From Paracoccus aerodenitrificans (GTDB taxonomy: Bacteria; Pseudomonadota; Alphaproteobacteria; Rhodobacterales; Rhodobacteraceae): a stretch of 64,000 nucleotides of DNA. Numbering within the stretch: the first letter of the stretch is position 1; every line of letters starts with the position of its first letter. A model generated the notes under the pieces. It saw only the letters and a list, made by a program, of their open reading frames with translations. It was not told the origin of the DNA and searched no databases. The stretch spans positions 2,542,001 through 2,606,000 of the forward strand of contig NZ_CP115784.1 of the NCBI RefSeq assembly GCF_027913215.1, given 5' to 3'. The position numbers and the translations under genes are program-made. This document shows, one piece after another, positions 8,304 through 17,061 of this stretch.

Positions 8304-9784
8304 CACTCCGCCGCGACGCTGAGACCCGCGCCCAGAAACTCGGCGATGCTGTCAGCAGCCTCGCGCCCGTCCCGGATCGCCCACACCACCAGAGACGCCC
8401 CGCGCACGATATCGCCAACCGCGAACACCCCGTCGAGACTGGTCTGATGGCTGCGGAAATCGGCCTTGATCGTGCCCCAGCGGGTCACTTCCAGCCCGTC
8501 CACACCCCAGAGACGCGGCAATTCCTCGGGCTCGAAGCCAAGCGCCTTGATGACCATCTCGGCGGGTTCGTCGTAATCCGCGCCCTCGATCAGTTCCGGG
8601 CTTTGACGGCCCGAAACATCGGGCTTGCCAAGCCGCATTTTCTGGACCCTGACGGCAGAGATATGGGGCTGTTCGTCATTGATCGGCGTCTCCTGCCCGG
8701 TCTCGCCCTCAACCGCACCGACAAAGCTACCCGGAGCGGAAAGCCAAACGAATTCAACGCCTTCTTCCTCGGCGTTCTGCACCTCGCGCTGCGAGCCCGG
8801 CATATTCGCCCGGTCGCGGCGATACAGGCATTTCACCGATTCCGCGCCCTGCCGGATCGCCGTGCGCACGCAATCCATCGCGGTATCGCCACCGCCGATG
8901 ACCAGCACGCGCTTGCCTTTCGCGTCAAGCTCTCCATCCTCGTAATCTGGGATCTCGTCGCCCAGATCGATGCGGTTCGACGCGGTCAGATAATCCAGCG
9001 CCCGGATCACACCCTTGGCCGCCGCATTGTCGATATCCAGATCCCGGGTCTTGTAGACGCCCGTCGCGATCAGCACCGCATCATGCTTGCCACGGATCGC
9101 ATCGAAGCTGAGATCCTCGCCGACATTGACGTTCAGCACGAATTCGACTCCGCCATCCTCAAGCTGACGATTGCGGCGCTCGACGATCTCTTTCTCCAGC
9201 TTGAAGCCGGGAATCCCATAGATCATCAGCCCGCCCGCGCGGTCATGCCGGTCGTAAACCGTGACCTGAAACCCCATCCGGCGCAACCGGTCCGCCGCAG
9301 CCAGACCGCCCGGCCCGGCCCCGATAATCCCCACCGATTCCCCGCGCTCCTGCACCGGGCGGATCGGCTCGACCCAGCCTTCCTCGAACGCGGTATCGGT
9401 GATGTATTTCTCAATCGCGCCAATGGTCACAGTGCCGTGGCCCGATTGCTCGATGACACAATTCCCCTCGCAAAGCCGGTCCTGAGGACAGATCCGCCCG
9501 CAGATCTCGGGGAAGGTATTGGTCTCCTGACTGCGCAGATAGGCTTCCTGCGTCCGTCCCTCCGCGGTCAGGCGGAGCCAGTCGGGGATATTGTTGTGCA
9601 GGGGGCAATGGCTCTGGCAATAGGGCACGCCGCACTGACTGCACCGGCTCGCCTGCTCCTTCGCCTTGGCATCCGCAAATTCGCGATAGATCTCGTGAAA
9701 ATCATCACTCCGCTCTCCGGCAGAACGCTTTTCAGGCATCTCGCGCCCGATATTCACGAATTTCAGCATTTTCTGCGTGGCCAT
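8303..9784 (-). CDS. gltD: Glutamate synthase (NADPH) small subunit
   Basis: The beta subunit passes electrons from NADPH through FAD and 4Fe-4S clusters to GltB. The start ATG 9784 (MATQKMLKFVNIGREM) gives 493 residues, close to family length, and follows AGGGGG; upstream in-frame codons are not conserved in style. The N-terminal domain holds the two cysteine groups for the clusters (CSQCGVPYCQSHCP and CGRICPQDRLCEGNC). Next come the FAD motif GIIGAGPGGLAAADRL and the NADPH motif VIGGGDTAMDC. The stop overlaps the following secreted-protein start by one base. A 142-bp AT-rich gap separates the gene from uppP, and its promoter probably lies there. Confidence 0.97.
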   Translation of the reverse strand: MATQKMLKFVNIGREMPEKRSAGERSDDFHEIYREFADAKAKEQASRCSQCGVPYCQSHCPLHNNIPDWLRLTAEGRTQEAYLRSQETNTFPEICGRICPQDRLCEGNCVIEQSGHGTVTIGAIEKYITDTAFEEGWVEPIRPVQERGESVGIIGAGPGGLAAADRLRRMGFQVTVYDRHDRAGGLMIYGIPGFKLEKEIVERRNRQLEDGGVEFVLNVNVGEDLSFDAIRGKHDAVLIATGVYKTRDLDIDNAAAKGVIRALDYLTASNRIDLGDEIPDYEDGELDAKGKRVLVIGGGDTAMDCVRTAIRQGAESVKCLYRRDRANMPGSQREVQNAEEEGVEFVWLSAPGSFVGAVEGETGQETPINDEQPHISAVRVQKMRLGKPDVSGRQSPELIEGADYDEPAEMVIKALGFEPEELPRLWGVDGLEVTRWGTIKADFRSHQTSLDGVFAVGDIVRGASLVVWAIRDGREAADSIAEFLGAGLSVAAE

Positions 9785-9926
9785 GTCGCTGCGCCCCCTT
9801 TTTACGCCCTCCGCACTATACTTACGCAAAAGCAATTAAAAGGCAGCAAGACTGACCTATATATGGATTTATATCCCCTCCGACATATTTCCATATCAAA
9901 CGCTGATATAATTAGGTCAATAATTA

Positions 9927-10727
9927 TTACCAACCAGCCGCCAAAGCCAGCAAAACAACGCTGCCAACAATGATTCTCCACCAGCCGAAAAGCGCATATC
10001 CGTGGCGCGAGACATACCCAAGCAGCCACCGGACCACGATAATGGCCGAGATGAACGCGCAGACGAAGCCGATCACGATATTGCCGATTGCCTGCCCGTC
10101 CAGAATATCGCGATTCTGCATCAGGTCATAGACAAAGGCACCGGCCATTGTCGGCATGGACAGAAAGAAGGAAAACTCTGCTGCTGCGCGTTTCCCGACC
10201 CCCATCAGCATCGCGCCGACAATCGTCGCACCGGAACGGGAAACGCCCGGGATCATGGCAAGACACTGGATCACCCCGATCCTGAAGGCCATGCCAAGCC
10301 GGATATCCTGAACCTCGTTGATTTTCGGGGCAGGAGGGTTGCGGTCGACAATCAGCAGGATAATCCCGCCGATAATCAGCATCACGGCGATCAGCGCGGG
10401 TGTTTCGAACAGGATCGTCTTGATGATCTCATGCGCCAGCACACCGATCAGCGCCGCAGGCAGGAACGCAAGCAGGACGGCCAGGATGAAGCGGCGCGAT
10501 TCGGGGTCATGCGGCGCCGAGGAAAACAGCTCCCACAGGCGCTTGGCGTAGACACCCAGGATCGCCATGATCGCCCCGAGCTGTATCAGCACCTCGAAAG
10601 CGCGGCCCGGGCTTTCGAAGCCAAGAAAATACCCGGCCAGCAAGACATGTCCGGTGGATGAAACCGGAATGAACTCGGTCAGCCCTTCAAGCAACCCGAG
10701 AAGAGCCGCAACAATTGTGTTGTCCAT
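9927..10727 (-). CDS. uppP: Undecaprenyl-diphosphatase UppP (BacA)
   Basis: A 266-residue polytopic inner-membrane enzyme that dephosphorylates undecaprenyl diphosphate to recycle the lipid carrier for peptidoglycan and surface polysaccharides. The two catalytic loops are intact: [17 protein letters not shown] at residues 14-30 and [13 protein letters not shown] about two-thirds along. The length is standard. It starts 26 bp after the stop of the NDUFA9-like gene on the same strand, so the two are probably cotranscribed. The two PAP2 proteins in the next block are different enzymes. Confidence 0.96.
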   Translation of the reverse strand: MDNTIVAALLGLLEGLTEFIPVSSTGHVLLAGYFLGFESPGRAFEVLIQLGAIMAILGVYAKRLWELFSSAPHDPESRRFILAVLLAFLPAALIGVLAHEIIKTILFETPALIAVMLIIGGIILLIVDRNPPAPKINEVQDIRLGMAFRIGVIQCLAMIPGVSRSGATIVGAMLMGVGKRAAAEFSFFLSMPTMAGAFVYDLMQNRDILDGQAIGNIVIGFVCAFISAIIVVRWLLGYVSRHGYALFGWWRIIVGSVVLLALAAGW

Positions 10728-10753
10728 ATTATATCAGTCGTTCCGAGGAAAAA

Positions 10754-11740
10754 TCAGTCGGCGCGGAGATTCTTTGCGGAAGCGGTCATGGCGGCATATT
10801 GGCCGCCGCGGCGGAAGCGCCACAAATAGTCCCCGATCACGGCCTCTGCGGCCAGAGGGTCAATGCCGAACGCCTCGAACCCGGTCGAGCCTTCGCCGAC
10901 GATATTATCATAGCGAAGCATTCGGACCTGATCCCGGGTCAGCACCCGATTGGTAAACAACCCGCCCGTCAGCATCGAGGCGAAGTCGAATACAGCTCCG
11001 GCAATTCCGGCCAGCCAGAACGGCAGATCGACGACCGCCCGGCGGCGATAGATCGCGTTGAGGGTCTGCGCAACGACCTCACGCATGGTCATGACATCGG
11101 GACCGCCCAGTTCATAAATACCGGGACCGACCTCGCCCAGAACCGCCTTTTCGGCAGCGGCTGCGACATCATCGACATAGACCGGCTGTACTTTCGTATC
11201 GCCACCGGCCATCGCCATAACCGGCCCCCATCCGGCCAGCTTCGCAAAGCGCTCATAAATGCCGCCCTCGGGACCGAAGATCAGCGAAGGCCGCAGGATC
11301 ACCGCAGCGGGGAAAGCCTCCAGAACGGCCTGCTCTCCCTCGGCTTTGGTGGTCAGATATTCGCTTTCAGACGAGCCATCCGCACCGAGCGCCGAGACAT
11401 GGATAAGCCGGGCGATCTTCTGCTCCGCGGCGAGACGGGCAATGCGCCCGGCCCCTCCATGATGAACGGCGTCGAATCGGTTCCTGCCCTCGCCGACCAG
11501 AATGCCGACGCAGTTCACCACGGCTTCGGCATCCGCCATCGCAGCCAGAACGGACACATCGTCCCTGATATTGCAGGGCACCGGCTCAACCTGTCCGACA
11601 GCACCATAGGTCCGCACAAACAGCGCCTCGCTCGGGCGGCGCACCGCAACCCGGACGCGCCAGCCATCCTTGGCCATGCGGCGGGCAATCTGACGCCCGA
11701 CAAAGCCAGAGCCACCGTAAATCGTGACGATCTTAGACAT
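10754..11740 (-). CDS. Complex I NDUFA9-like NAD(P)-dependent epimerase-family protein
   Basis: This 328-residue protein is an atypical short-chain dehydrogenase. The start ATG 11740 gives [20 protein letters not shown], placing the GxxGxxG dinucleotide loop at the N-terminus, and AAGGGGG precedes it. An upstream extension of the frame runs through the tRNA gene and cannot be real. Further markers are [37 protein letters not shown] and [11 protein letters not shown], typical of the family related to mitochondrial complex I subunit NDUFA9. The exact substrate is unknown. Membership of a respiratory complex is a family-based suggestion. Confidence 0.9.
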   Translation of the reverse strand: MSKIVTIYGGSGFVGRQIARRMAKDGWRVRVAVRRPSEALFVRTYGAVGQVEPVPCNIRDDVSVLAAMADAEAVVNCVGILVGEGRNRFDAVHHGGAGRIARLAAEQKIARLIHVSALGADGSSESEYLTTKAEGEQAVLEAFPAAVILRPSLIFGPEGGIYERFAKLAGWGPVMAMAGGDTKVQPVYVDDVAAAAEKAVLGEVGPGIYELGGPDVMTMREVVAQTLNAIYRRRAVVDLPFWLAGIAGAVFDFASMLTGGLFTNRVLTRDQVRMLRYDNIVGEGSTGFEAFGIDPLAAEAVIGDYLWRFRRGGQYAAMTASAKNLRAD

Positions 11741-11854
11741 TGAACTGCCCCCTTCAAGCGGCTTTGCCTGCTGATAACCCGCGAAGCCGGGCCGGGCAAG
11801 CGCCGCGCCCGGCGGCAGGCAGCAGACCGCCTGAAAGTTTTTATGAAATTGGCG

Positions 11855-11883
11855 TTGACACCCCCGGTCCGGAAAGCTAATCA
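11855..11883 (+). promoter_or_regulatory. Sigma-70 promoter of tRNA-Leu
   Basis: A perfect -35 box TTGACA (11855-11860), a 17-base spacer and a -10 box TAATCA (11878-11883) end 17 bases before the tRNA. This is one of the clearest promoter matches in the window. Confidence 0.75.
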
Positions 11884-11900
11884 CCCGCCTCACGACACCT

Positions 11901-11985
11901 GCCCAGGTGGCGGAATTGGTAGACGCGCACGGTTCAGGTCCGTGTGCCGCAAGGCGTGGAAGTTCGAGTCTTCTCCTGGGCACCA
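11901..11985 (+). tRNA. tRNA-Leu (anticodon CAG)
   Basis: An 85-nt class II tRNA. The acceptor arms GCCCAGG (11901-11907) and CCTGGGC (11975-11981) pair fully. The anticodon stem CACGG/CCGTG encloses TTCAGGT, giving anticodon CAG. A long variable arm (GTGCCGCAAGGCGT region) and a T-loop GTTCGAGTC follow. Discriminator A 11982 and CCA 11983-11985 are encoded. It reads CUG codons. Confidence 0.97.
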
Positions 11986-12004
11986 TGATCGAAGGCGACA
12001 TGCC

Positions 12005-12037
12005 GCAAAGAACCCAGCCTATGGCTGGGTTCTTTGC
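12005..12037 (+). terminator. Intrinsic terminator after tRNA-Leu
   Basis: A perfect 15-bp stem (12005-12019 with 12023-12037) has a 3-base loop, and TTCTTTGCGTTT runs through its 3' arm and tail. It lies 20 bases after the encoded CCA and closes the single-gene tRNA transcript. Confidence 0.85.
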
Positions 12038-12156
12038 GTTTCAGGGCTCCGGCAAGCGGGATCCGGTGCCGCACATGAAAGCTTCGCAACTCTGTCGCGC
12101 CGATGTCATGTGGATGACGTATCCGCTGGCCGGAGAGAGACAAGCAGATTGAGCGC

Positions 12157-12930
12157 ATGAAGACTCTTCTTATCTCCCGGCCGACAGTGTCAATTGTCAT
12201 CCCGCTGCATAATGAGGAAGGCAATGTCGCGCCGCTGATCGCAGATCTGCGCGAGGCAATGGCAGACGGGCCGGATTATGAGGTTGTTCTGGTCGATGAT
12301 GGTTCGACCGATTCAACGCAGAGCGTCTGTCTGGGGCTTGCCGCCGATGATCACCGGCTGCGGGTTATCGCCCATCGGCAGGCTTACGGGCAATCGGCAG
12401 CGATTCACTCGGGTGTGCAGGCCGCGCGGGCGCAGATCATCACCACAATGGATGGCGACGGGCAGAACCCACCTGAAAATATTCCGCGTCTGGTCGCTCC
12501 GTTGCTGGCCTCAGGCCGCCCGCCCCGCCTAGCGCTGATCGCGGGGCAGCGTGTGGGTCGGCGCGACAGTCTGGGCAAGCGTCTGGCCTCACGCTTTGCC
12601 AACGGGCTGCGGTCGCGGGTGCTGCGTGACGGCACGCGGGATACGGGATGCGGGCTGAAGGCATTTGACCGGGCCGCTTATCTTGCGCTGCCTTTCTTCA
12701 ACCATCAGCACCGCTATCTGCCCGCGCTGTTCGCCCGCGACGGGTGGGAAGTCGCGCATCAGGACGTGACCCATGCCGCGCGACTGACCGGGGAATCCAA
12801 CTATACCAATCTCGGCCGCGCCATTGTCGGCATCAGCGATCTTGCCGGGGTTGCCTGGCTGATCCGTCGCCGCAAGCTCGGCACACCGACAGAATTGACG
12901 CCCGCCTTGATCCAAAGGGAGACCGCGTGA
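12157..12930 (+). CDS. Polyprenyl-phosphate glycosyltransferase (GT2, DPM1/ArnC/RgtE-like)
   Basis: This 257-residue GT-A enzyme has the order of dolichol-phosphate-mannose-synthase-like proteins: VSIVIPLHNEEGNVAPLI, VVLVDDGSTDST, GQSAAIHSGVQ and the metal-binding TTMDGDGQNPP. DTGCGLKAF and the HRYLPALF segment follow. Such enzymes move a sugar from a nucleotide donor to undecaprenyl phosphate on the cytosolic face. No C-terminal membrane helices are seen, so it is DPM1-like rather than GtrB/ArnC-like. Downstream neighbours are an LpxB-N-domain protein and two ArnT-like transferases, which use exactly this kind of lipid donor. The next gene starts inside its stop (TGATG). The sugar is probably a uronic acid by analogy with rhizobial RgtE, but this is unproven. 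Confidence 0.88.
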   Translation: MKTLLISRPTVSIVIPLHNEEGNVAPLIADLREAMADGPDYEVVLVDDGSTDSTQSVCLGLAADDHRLRVIAHRQAYGQSAAIHSGVQAARAQIITTMDGDGQNPPENIPRLVAPLLASGRPPRLALIAGQRVGRRDSLGKRLASRFANGLRSRVLRDGTRDTGCGLKAFDRAAYLALPFFNHQHRYLPALFARDGWEVAHQDVTHAARLTGESNYTNLGRAIVGISDLAGVAWLIRRRKLGTPTELTPALIQRETA

Positions 12931-13247
12931 TGAGCAAGGAATTCATCTGGAGCGCGCTGCATGTGGATAGCTGGACCGCCTTCACATGGCTGGTGGTCGG
13001 ACTGGCCGGGCAGCTCATGTTCACGATGCGCTTTCTGGTCCAGTGGATCGCCTCGGAACGCGAGCGTCGTTCGACCGTGCCGGTGGCGTTCTGGTATTTT
13101 TCGCTGGCCGGAGGGGTGATCCTGTTCAGCTATGCGCTGTGGCGGCGCGATCCGGTGTTTATCGTTGGTCAGGGGACGGGGCTGTTCATCTATTCGCGGA
13201 ATCTGTGGCTGATTCATGGCGAGAAGCTTCGCACCGCCCGCGGCTGA
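12930..13247 (+). CDS. Small LpxB N-terminal-domain membrane protein (RgtF-like)
   Basis: A 105-residue protein starting at ATG 12930, one base inside the stop of the GT2 gene. It matches the lipid A biosynthesis N-terminal domain: FTMRFLVQWIASERERRS, then VPVAFWYFSLAGG, then RDPVFIVGQGTGLFIYSRNL. It has about three membrane segments. Despite the family name it lacks the glycosyltransferase part of LpxB. In rhizobia a protein of this kind (RgtF) works with the GT2 enzyme RgtE to make polyprenyl-phosphate galacturonate, from memory of that literature. The same order here supports the same partnership. Its end overlaps the next gene by 32 bp. Confidence 0.87.
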   Translation: MSKEFIWSALHVDSWTAFTWLVVGLAGQLMFTMRFLVQWIASERERRSTVPVAFWYFSLAGGVILFSYALWRRDPVFIVGQGTGLFIYSRNLWLIHGEKLRTARG

Positions 13248-14649
13248 GCGCGGCGAAACAAGTCTGCTGGCCTGCGCTGCCGCCGCGATTGCGGCGCTGA
13301 CACTGTGGCGCGTGGGCATGTTGCTGCTGGATGCGACCGAACTGTCCACGGATGAGGCGCAATACTGGCTGTGGTCTCAGGCACCCTCTTGGGGCGAATA
13401 TTCCAAACCGCCGCTGATCGGCTGGCTGATCTGGCTGAGCAAGGCTTTGTTCGGCGAAACCATCCCCGCTGTCCGGCTGCCCGCCCCGCTGCTGCATGGC
13501 GCAACAGCGCTGATCCTGATGGATCTGGGGCATCGCATGGGCGGTCCCCGCATCGGAGCGGTTGCGGCGCTGAGCTATGCGACGATGCCAGCAGTAACGC
13601 TCGGCTCGGCGCTGATGACGACCGACACGCCGATGCTGTTTTTTCTGGCGGTTGCGCTGAATCTCCAGCATCGGCTGGCGCGGCAGGCAGAGCCCTTGCA
13701 GACCCTCGGGCTGGGGCTGGCTGTCGGACTGGGTGTTTTGTCGAAACATGCCATGATTTACGGGCTGGCGGGAATGATGCTGGCGGCGGCGGTTACGGCA
13801 GCGTGGCGACCGGGTTGGCGGGTCGTCGGCATGGCGGGCGCTGTCGCGCTGCTGGTGACGCTGCCGCATCTTCTGTGGCTGTGGAACAGCGGTTTCGTCA
13901 CATTGCGCCATCTGGCCAGCAGCGGGGCTTCCGAGGGTATCGGGCTGAACCTTCCGGGCGCTCTGCGTTTTCTGGCCGAGCAGTTCGCAGTGATGGGACC
14001 GATCCTGTTCGCTGCGTTCTGGCTTGGGCTGACCGAGAGGTCACAGCGGGGCACGGCAGTGATCGCACTGACCGTGTTGGGGATTGTGACCGCTCAGGCA
14101 CTGTTCAGCCATGCACTCGCAAACTGGGCGGTCGGGTTTACGCTGCCGGGCTGTCTTGTCGCGGCGCAATGGTTAAGCGGGCGGCGCAGGGTACTGGCTG
14201 CCTCTCTAGCCTTTGGGCTGGCGGTGGCCGTGGCGCTGCCTCTGGTGACGGCGTTTGGAACGGGGTGGCGGTTGGGCGAGGACCGGCTGGCTCTGGCCCG
14301 CTATCTTGGACATGACGTGTTTGCGGCACCGGTGCTGGAGGCTGCCAAGCAAGCCGGGGCGGGCGCGATCATCGCAGATGGCCGGGATATGCTGGCCGCG
14401 CTTAGCTGGGCCGCCCGCAAGGATGGGCCGGAGGTCCTCGCACGGCCCGATCCCGGCCCGGCGCGGCATCACTGGGACCTGAAAGCGCCGCTGCCCGATC
14501 CGGCTCCGTGGCCGGTCCTGCTGGTCTATGAACCGGCGAATCCTCCGCCCGCCTGCGGGGATATCCTGCGCCCGCCACGCCCCGAGGGACCGGGCTTTCT
14601 GCAAGGCCATCAGATCGGGCTGGCATTGCTGCCGGAGGGGTGTCGATGA
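13216..14649 (+). CDS. ArnT-like GT83 glycosyltransferase 1
   Basis: This 477-residue polytopic protein is of the PMT/ArnT superfamily (GT-C fold). The first periplasmic loop carries the acidic motif STDEAQYWLWSQ followed by YSKPPLIGWLIW, as in the family, where the acidic residue coordinates metal and the lipid donor. About ten hydrophobic segments follow and the C-terminus is soluble. These enzymes take a sugar from a polyprenyl-phosphate donor and attach it to lipid A, core or another lipid on the periplasmic side. Translation appears coupled to the genes on both sides. The acceptor cannot be read from sequence. It differs clearly from the next gene, so this is not a recent duplication. 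Confidence 0.88.
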   Translation: MARSFAPPAAERGETSLLACAAAAIAALTLWRVGMLLLDATELSTDEAQYWLWSQAPSWGEYSKPPLIGWLIWLSKALFGETIPAVRLPAPLLHGATALILMDLGHRMGGPRIGAVAALSYATMPAVTLGSALMTTDTPMLFFLAVALNLQHRLARQAEPLQTLGLGLAVGLGVLSKHAMIYGLAGMMLAAAVTAAWRPGWRVVGMAGAVALLVTLPHLLWLWNSGFVTLRHLASSGASEGIGLNLPGALRFLAEQFAVMGPILFAAFWLGLTERSQRGTAVIALTVLGIVTAQALFSHALANWAVGFTLPGCLVAAQWLSGRRRVLAASLAFGLAVAVALPLVTAFGTGWRLGEDRLALARYLGHDVFAAPVLEAAKQAGAGAIIADGRDMLAALSWAARKDGPEVLARPDPGPARHHWDLKAPLPDPAPWPVLLVYEPANPPPACGDILRPPRPEGPGFLQGHQIGLALLPEGCR

Positions 14650-16250
14650 ACAGCCCCGCGCTGCGCCTGCTTCTGGTTGCGGTGTTAGCATCGCTGTTGC
14701 TGATACCGGGACAGGCAACGCTGCCGGTCACGGACCGTGATGAGGCGCGTTTCGTGCAGGCCAGTCGGCAGATGCTGCAATCGGGCGATTTCATCGATAT
14801 CCGCTTTCACGACGATACGCGCTATAAAAAGCCGGTCGGCATTTACTGGGCGCAATCAGCAGCGGCTGCCCTGTCGGGACAGGGGGCAGAGGCTCCGCTT
14901 TGGGTCTTCCGGCTGCCTTCGCTGATGGGGATAGTAGCGGCTGCGGTGCTGACCGCATGGCTGGGTTCAGCGCTTGTCGGAGCTGGGCCAGCCGCCTTTG
15001 CCGGATTGCTTGTCGCGGCCAGCATCGTGCCGGGGGTCGAGGCACGGCTGGCAACCACCGATGCCGCGCTTCTGGCCGCGACTCTGCTGATGCAAAGCGT
15101 CCTTGCCCGGCTATGGATGGGTGTACCGCTGCGATGGAGGGCGTGGATCTTCTGGCTTGGCATGGCGGCGGCGATCCTGCTGAAAGGACCGATCGGGCCG
15201 ATGGTGGTGGCGCTGACCGCCGCCACGGCCAGCCTGATCCGCCGCGATACCGCATGGCTGCGCCCGCTGCTTCGCCTCTGGCCGGTTCTTCTGGCGGTCG
15301 CCGTGACGCTGCCGTGGTTCATCGCCATCACCATTATCAGCGACGGCGCGTTCTGGGGAGCCTCGGTCGGGCAGGATATGCTGGCGAAAGCCGCCTCGGC
15401 GCAAGAGGGCAAGGGTGCACCGCCCGGCAGTTATGTTCTGGCGATGTGGGCAACATTCTGGCCGGGTGCGGTTCTGGTTGCTCTGACCCTTCCGGCAGTC
15501 TGGGCTGCCCGGCGGCGGCCTGAAATACAGTTCCTCGCTGCCTGGGCATTGCCTGGCTGGCTGGTCTTCGAGGCTTTCCCCACGAAGCTTGTCCACTACA
15601 CCATGCCGATGCTGCCCGCCCTGGCTCTTGCGGCTTGCGGGCTGTGGATGTCGCCTGCACCCGTCAGGCGATGGGCGCAGGCGGTCGGCACTTTGCTGTT
15701 GCTGATCGGACCGGCGCTGTTGCTGGCGTTCCAGATCTGGTCGCGGAGGCAGGGGGCAGATCCGTCAAATTTCCTGCTGATTCCGGTGGCCGTAACGGGC
15801 GGGATCGCATTCGTCGCGCTGTGGCAGGAACGCCGGGTCGCCTTTCTGGCAGCGCTGATCGCAATGGGCGGAAGCGTGACCTCGGGCCTCGTGCTGAGCC
15901 TTGCCGCGACACCCAGCCTGTGGCCCTCGGCGCTTGCTCTGACCGAGGCGCGGCGCGTCAGCCCCTGCAAGACCCCACGCCTGATCGGCTGGGGTTATCG
16001 CGAGCCGTCTCTGGTCTGGCTGGGTGGGCGCGAAACGCTGCTTTTGGATGGAGATGCGCCTTTGCCGGACAGGCTTGACCGCTGCGATGTGGTCATTCGC
16101 AGCGACGGCGGTTCTGCGCCGCTGCCTTTTGATCTTCACGAAACCGCAACGCTTGAGGGCTACGCTATCGGTGCCGGGCGGCAGGTCCGGCTGCATGTGT
16201 ATATCGCCAGGAATAGTGATGAGCATATGGTCCAAACCGTCACGGATTGA
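14646..16250 (+). CDS. ArnT-like GT83 glycosyltransferase 2
   Basis: This 534-residue GT-C membrane protein starts at ATG 14646 in an ATGA overlap with the previous stop, after a strong GGAGGGG site. The first periplasmic loop has VTDRDEARFVQASRQML and YKKPVGIYWAQS, the usual ArnT arrangement (DEARY...KPPLxYW). About ten to twelve transmembrane segments follow, with a periplasmic C-terminal part. It probably transfers a sugar to lipid A or core from the polyprenyl-phosphate donor made by the upstream GT2. The next gene overlaps it by 32 bp. Confidence 0.9.
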   Translation: MNSPALRLLLVAVLASLLLIPGQATLPVTDRDEARFVQASRQMLQSGDFIDIRFHDDTRYKKPVGIYWAQSAAAALSGQGAEAPLWVFRLPSLMGIVAAAVLTAWLGSALVGAGPAAFAGLLVAASIVPGVEARLATTDAALLAATLLMQSVLARLWMGVPLRWRAWIFWLGMAAAILLKGPIGPMVVALTAATASLIRRDTAWLRPLLRLWPVLLAVAVTLPWFIAITIISDGAFWGASVGQDMLAKAASAQEGKGAPPGSYVLAMWATFWPGAVLVALTLPAVWAARRRPEIQFLAAWALPGWLVFEAFPTKLVHYTMPMLPALALAACGLWMSPAPVRRWAQAVGTLLLLIGPALLLAFQIWSRRQGADPSNFLLIPVAVTGGIAFVALWQERRVAFLAALIAMGGSVTSGLVLSLAATPSLWPSALALTEARRVSPCKTPRLIGWGYREPSLVWLGGRETLLLDGDAPLPDRLDRCDVVIRSDGGSAPLPFDLHETATLEGYAIGAGRQVRLHVYIARNSDEHMVQTVTD

Positions 16251-17061
16251 GCCTCTCACCCAAGCGCAGCACTCATTGCAGGTCGCGTGGCGCGGGCTGT
16301 CCCTGCCGTCGCGCTGCGCCGTGATCGCCAGCCTTATGCTGGCGGTTATGGTGCTGCTGGATCAGCCGGTTCTGGCGCTGTCGAACAGTCTCGATCCGTC
16401 GATCAGAACCTTGCTGTATAATGTCACCAAACTGGGAAATTCCGCTTGGAGCTTGCTGATCACCCTCGCTCTGATCGCCACAGGAGCCGCCGCCGCGCGG
16501 CTGGCCTGCAAGCGCAAGCGCGTGGCCCTGACCCGGCTGCGCGGTGCGGCGCTGTATCTTTTTGTGACGGTTGCGATCAGCGGGTTTCTGGCCTCTCTCT
16601 CCAAGCATATGATCGGCCGGGCGCGACCTTCCTCGATGGAGGCTCCCGAGGCGCTTATCTTCGAGCCGATGCTGTTCCGCGCCGCTTATTCTAGCTTCCC
16701 GTCAGGCCATGCGACGACCTCTATCGCGCTTGCGACAGGGTTGGGGGCGTTGTTCCCGCGCCACCGTACTGCATTCATGGTTATTGGCATCTGGATTGCT
16801 GCCAGCCGGGCGCTGATCGGAGTGCATTGGTTCAGCGACGTGATCGCGGGTGCGGCACTTGGCTGGGTGACGGCGTGGCTGCTGAAACACTGGTTCGCCC
16901 GCCGTGGCATCGCCTTCCGCAAGCCAGTTGCCCGGCCCGTGCCAACGCCGCGCCGCTTTCTGGGCACGCTGCGCCGCACCGGGCAGTGGATGCTGGCCGA
17001 TGCGGACGGCGAGGGAAGCGCTCCGCTGACTGAAACACGCCACCGGAGCGACCCGGCATGA
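16219..17061 (+). CDS. PAP2-family lipid phosphatase 1 (possible LpxE/LpxF-type)
   Basis: This 280-residue protein starts at ATG 16219 inside the end of the preceding gene; the longer upstream frame overlaps that gene and is not credible. All three PAP2 motifs are intact: K119-x6-R126-P127 (KHMIGRARP), P151-S-G-H154 and S186-R-x5-H193-x3-D197. Several membrane helices surround them. The C-terminal 50 residues are basic and polar. The family removes phosphate from lipid pyrophosphates or lipid A. Placement between ArnT-like enzymes and a second PAP2 gene suggests lipid A dephosphorylation as with LpxE or LpxF, but undecaprenyl pyrophosphate is an alternative. Confidence 0.88.
   Translation: MSIWSKPSRIEPLTQAQHSLQVAWRGLSLPSRCAVIASLMLAVMVLLDQPVLALSNSLDPSIRTLLYNVTKLGNSAWSLLITLALIATGAAAARLACKRKRVALTRLRGAALYLFVTVAISGFLASLSKHMIGRARPSSMEAPEALIFEPMLFRAAYSSFPSGHATTSIALATGLGALFPRHRTAFMVIGIWIAASRALIGVHWFSDVIAGAALGWVTAWLLKHWFARRGIAFRKPVARPVPTPRRFLGTLRRTGQWMLADADGEGSAPLTETRHRSDPA

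Noticed and set aside
8180..9973. 597-codon plus-strand open frame opposite gltD
   Set aside because: gltD on the other strand has full domain support; this frame has none.
11741..12001. N-terminal extension of the NDUFA9-like frame
   Set aside because: It runs antisense through tRNA-Leu and its promoter; the proper start at 11740 has a ribosome site and places the dinucleotide loop correctly.
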